A stretch of DNA of 64,000 nt from Liolophura sinensis (taxonomy: Eukaryota > Mollusca > Polyplacophora > Chitonida > Chitonidae). This document shows positions 61,640 through 64,000 of this stretch, in pieces (positions within the stretch are counted from its first letter, which is position 1; each line of letters begins with the position of its first letter). Below the pieces are notes generated by a model. The model was not told the DNA's origin. It ran no database searches and worked only from the letters and a program-made list of their open reading frames with translations. The stretch covers positions 77,865,966-77,929,965 of the forward strand of contig NC_088300.1 of assembly GCF_032854445.1 (NCBI RefSeq), given 5' to 3'. Both the position numbers and the translations under genes were made by a program.

Positions 61640-62960
61640 GTCCTCAGAGCCACTTAAATAGCCTGACCAGTTACATGTATCGCTGCCATCTACACATACC
61701 CAAACCTGACCAGCAATGATAGGTTATGTCTATCAATGCTCAGTACACATACCCCCAGCCTGACCAATGATGACAGGTTACATGTATCACTGCTCGCTAC
61801 ATATACCTGCAGCCTGACCAATGATTTTTTTTTTTTTTTTTGATTGGTGTTTTACGCCGTACTCAAGAATATTTCACTTATACGACGGCGGCCAGCATTA
61901 TGGTGGGTGGAAACCGGGCAGAGCCCGGGGGAAACCCACGACCATCCGCAGGTTGCAGGTTCCTTCTCACGTACGGCCGCCAGCATGAGGACTTGAACTC
62001 ACAGCGACCGCATTGGTAAGAGACTCCTGGGTCATTACGCTGCGCTAGCGCTTTAACCGACTGAGCCACGGAGGCCCCGCCTGACCAATGAGGACACCAG
62101 CCTGACCGGCGATGACAGGATGCATGTATCACTGCTCGCTAAATATACCTGCAGCCTGACCGGCGATGAAAGGCTGCATGTATCAATGCTCGCTACACAT
62201 AGCACCAGCCTGACCAATAAGGACAGGTTACATGTATCACTGCTCATTACACATACCCCCAGCCCGACCTGCGATGATAGACTGCATGTATCAATGCTCG
62301 CTACACATACCCCCAGCCCGACCTGCGATGATAGACTGCATGTATCAATGCTCGCTACACATACCCCCAGCCCGACCTGTGATGATAGACTGCATGTATC
62401 ACTGCTCGCTACATATACCCCCAGCCTGACCGGCGATGACAGGCTGCATGTATCACTGCTCGCTACATATACCTGCAGCCTGACCAATGAGGACACCAGC
62501 CTGACCGGCGATGATAGACTGCATGTATCACTGCTCACTACATATACCTGCAGCCTGACCAATGATGACACCAGCCTGATCGGCGATGATAGGCTGCATA
62601 TATCACTGCTCGCTACATATACCCCCAGCCTGACCGGCGATGACAGACTGCATGTATCACTGCTCGCTACATATACCTGCAGCCTGACCAATGAGGACAC
62701 CAGCCTGACCGGCGATGACAGGATGCATGTATCACTGATCGCTAAATATACCCCCAGCCTGACCGGCGATGAAAGGCTGCATGTATCAATGCTCGCTACA
62801 CATAGCACCAGCCTGACCAATAATGACAGGATGCATGTATCACTGCTCGCTACATATACCTGCAGCCTGACCAATGAGGACACCAGCCTGACCGGCAATG
62901 ATAGGCTGCATGTATCACTGCTCGCTACACATAGCACCAGCCTGACTGGCTGGTGTCCCC
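61640..62960. repeat. 54-bp minisatellite, about 20 copies, in a complexin intron
   Basis: The unit cagcctgaccggcgatgaca plus ggctgcatgtatcactgctc and gctacatatacccc repeats about every 54 bp. An 18-bp extra block (cctgaccaatgaggacac) is added in several units. A SINE interrupts the array at 61825-62078. Open frames on both strands (292 and 308 codons) are repeat artefacts. The array ends just before the duplicated donor site of the complexin exon. Confidence 0.92.
61812..62091 (-). mobile_element. SINE family A, full length, with 13-bp target duplication
   Basis: The best copy in the window (61825-62078). On the minus strand it begins ggggcctccgtggctcagtc, with an A-box-like tggctcagtcgg (about 62058-62069) and a B-box-like gagttcaagtcc (61989-62000). 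The body has gtgggtttcccccgggctct and cttgagtacggcgtaaaaca, and the tail is about 17 A. It is flanked by gcctgaccaatga at 61812-61824 and 62079-62091. The flank is part of a tandem unit, so the duplication is likely but not proof. Low divergence and a clean A tail suggest a recent insertion, in the same orientation as complexin. Confidence 0.93.
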
Positions 62961-62990
62961 TGCTCACTTTGTCTTGCATGGACTCAATAA
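62955..62990 (-). repeat. Diverged duplicate of the complexin exon end and its donor site
   Basis: On the minus strand gagtccatgcaagacaaag followed by tgagcagg repeats the end of the exon at 63036 (cagtccatacgagacaaag, then tgagcagg). Both contain GACAAA|gtgagc. The duplicate donor is 68 bp downstream of the true one. Using it would add VSRQHSV and then an in-frame stop. Confidence 0.85.
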
Positions 62991-63035
62991 CCGTGTAATG
63001 CCTGCATACAGCTACACACTGTGCTGCCTGCTCAC

Positions 63036-63205
63036 TTTGTCTCGTATGGACTGCCTCATGCCTTCCCTCTCCTCCTCCATCTTCCGGTGTTTCTCCTTCC
63101 TCTTCTCCTCAGCCTCTAGTCTCGCCTGGACAATCTCGGGATCTTCCCCTCCTGCCTCTCCCTCACCACCCTCTTCTGTCTCCTCCTCTTTGTCCCCCAG
63201 AGCTC
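63036..63205 (-). CDS. cplx: Complexin exon: acidic N-terminal part and SNARE-binding central helix
   Basis: The acceptor gttgttgttgtacag ends at 63206. The first two bases complete a codon, so the exon enters in phase 1, then encodes ALGDKEEETEEGGEGEAGGE, DPEIVQARLEAEEK, RKEKHRKMEEERE and GMRQSIRDK, ending on a full codon before gtgagc. The accessory and central helices clamp the assembling synaptobrevin-syntaxin-SNAP-25 bundle at the presynaptic membrane (known of the family). Residues matching Arg48, Arg59, Arg63, Ile66 and Lys69 of mammalian complexin 1 are present; the Tyr52 place is His, as I recall for arthropod complexins. The exon carrying the start codon is outside the window. Confidence 0.94.
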
Positions 63206-63209
63206 CTGT

Positions 63210-63875
63210 ACAACAACAACAACATCATTTCACTTGTATGATGAGGGTAGTCCCTTCCTGTATTATCCTTCACAAACCTAACTGAGGTCTTTCACCATAA
63301 CACTGTATATAAATCTTGAAAGAAGACTGTTAAAATCAGGAAACTGACAAATTACGTGCAAACTTTAGTAAACTTTCAGGGAAAGTCTTCTATTTGAAAA
63401 AACACTAATCTCTGAGCCTTATCCAGGAAGTGATGAAAATCCTTGCAATCTTCAATATTTTGAACAAACTCAATCTCAGATAGACATTAGGTTGAGATTC
63501 TATTAGCTTTCCATTGGCTAAATTACATCCATATCAAGGAAAACTTCTGCTTTATTCGAAAGAGGAAAGAAAAAAGAAACAACAGTAAACAACATTAACA
63601 AAAAATAAAGATAAACTACTGACAATCACCTGTGAATTAGAGAATTTTAATAAAACTACTGTACATATGGACATCTAGAAGCCAGGTGAGGTCTGCTCAA
63701 GCTGTATGTGACAGTGACACAGGGGATAGTCAGAGGGTAAATGACTAGTCCCTGACAGTACTGTTACAGTCACTCTATGTTTCATCACACACACATGTAC
63801 ATTGTGGATAAGGGCTTCTTAACAGTCTCTGTAATTGTACAGATATTGTGACAAAGTGAGTGAGTGAGTGAGTGA
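63210..63875 (-). other. cplx: Complexin upstream intron, partial
   Basis: AT-rich sequence above the acceptor at 63206, with a short (AAC)n run on the plus strand that supplies the GTT-rich tract before the splice site. I found no further exon on the minus strand up to the window edge. A (GTGA)n microsatellite lies at 63855-63878. Confidence 0.6.
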
Positions 63876-64000
63876 GTGCTTGGGGCTTAATGTCGTACTT
63901 AACAATTATTCAGTTACATGATGATAACAACAAAGACCAGGTAATCCTATAACCAATGAAAATAACATCTATACCAGAATTGCAGCTTTTTTATATTATA
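63876..64000 (-). mobile_element. SINE family B, 3' part, cut by the window edge
   Basis: Begins gtgcttggggcttaatgtcg then tacttaacaattattcagtt, the same left end as the copy at 14478. The rest diverges and the tRNA-like head would lie beyond the edge. Confidence 0.65.

Larger units (their letters stand above)
59778..63035 (-). other. cplx: Complexin intron made almost wholly of tandem repeats
   Basis: A 3,258-bp intron with donor gtgagc and acceptor tttgcag. From the acceptor upward it holds the 60-bp array, a short spacer, the 54-bp array with an inserted SINE, and the duplicate donor. Only about 120 bp is not clearly repeat. Confidence 0.9.

Noticed and set aside
61825-62078. Functional tRNA gene at the SINE head
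   Set aside because: A and B boxes are present but the arms do not make a proper cloverleaf and the sequence continues into a SINE body and A tail.
62053-62998. Opposed 292- and 308-codon frames
   Set aside because: By-product of the 54-bp intronic minisatellite; they also run into the real complexin exon in the wrong frame.

Overview
The window looks like nuclear DNA from an invertebrate, most likely a mollusc. It is AT-rich and intron/intergenic in character, with no bacterial gene organisation. Motifs such as tacatgta are frequent. Several copies occur of a tRNA-derived SINE whose tail reads like 'gattggtgttttacgccgta' on one strand, a type I associate with molluscan genomes (from memory, not from a search). 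Almost all long open reading frames are artefacts of tandem repeats whose unit lacks stop codons.  GENE CONTENT. One protein-coding gene can be identified with confidence: complexin (cplx), on the minus strand at the right end. Three coding exons are visible: 63205-63036 (start of the visible protein and most of the SNARE-binding central helix), 59777-59642 (end of the helix and the Lys-rich linker) and 58286-58183 (amphipathic C-terminus with a CaaX box, CTVQ). Splice sites and codon phases agree across all three. The N-terminal exon lies beyond the right edge. A long 3' UTR may run down to a polyadenylation signal near 53206. No other gene can be named. A CpG-rich stretch around 39.0-40.6 kb could be a promoter region, and two very short possible exons (29024-29094 minus, 39145-39267 plus) are noted with low confidence.  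REPEATS. The locus is unusually rich in minisatellites: about twenty tandem arrays with units of 18 to about 100 bp cover roughly 11 kb. The main ones are 48 bp x ~36 at 5.9-7.6 kb; related 33 bp arrays at 12.7-15.3 kb; a 76 bp array passing into a 90 bp array at 20.6-21.7 kb; 18 bp x 22 at 23.6 kb; 42 bp x 13 at 24.5 kb; 33 bp x 14 at 27.3 kb; 81 bp x 4 at 34.5 kb; 63 bp x 4 at 41.5 kb; 47 bp x ~28 at 43.7 kb; 44 bp x ~19 at 52.0 kb; 57 bp x ~17 at 56.8 kb; 60 bp x ~30 at 59.8 kb; and 54 bp x ~20 at 61.6-63.0 kb. Mobile elements include at least seven copies or fragments of SINE family A, five of a second tRNA-like SINE family B, several MITE-like elements with terminal inverted repeats, a 914-bp hAT-like element inserted in a 33 bp array, and a 537-bp fold-back element.  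MOST INTERESTING POINT. The complexin intron between 59778 and 63035 consists almost entirely of two minisatellites plus a SINE. The 60-bp minisatellite repeats the intron's own 3' splice site: its unit contains the polypyrimidine tract and AG of exon 59777-59642, so about 29 near-perfect copies of the acceptor lie upstream of the real one. Nearly all would place TAG or TAA directly after the junction. The intron's 5' splice site also has a diverged duplicate 68 bp downstream.
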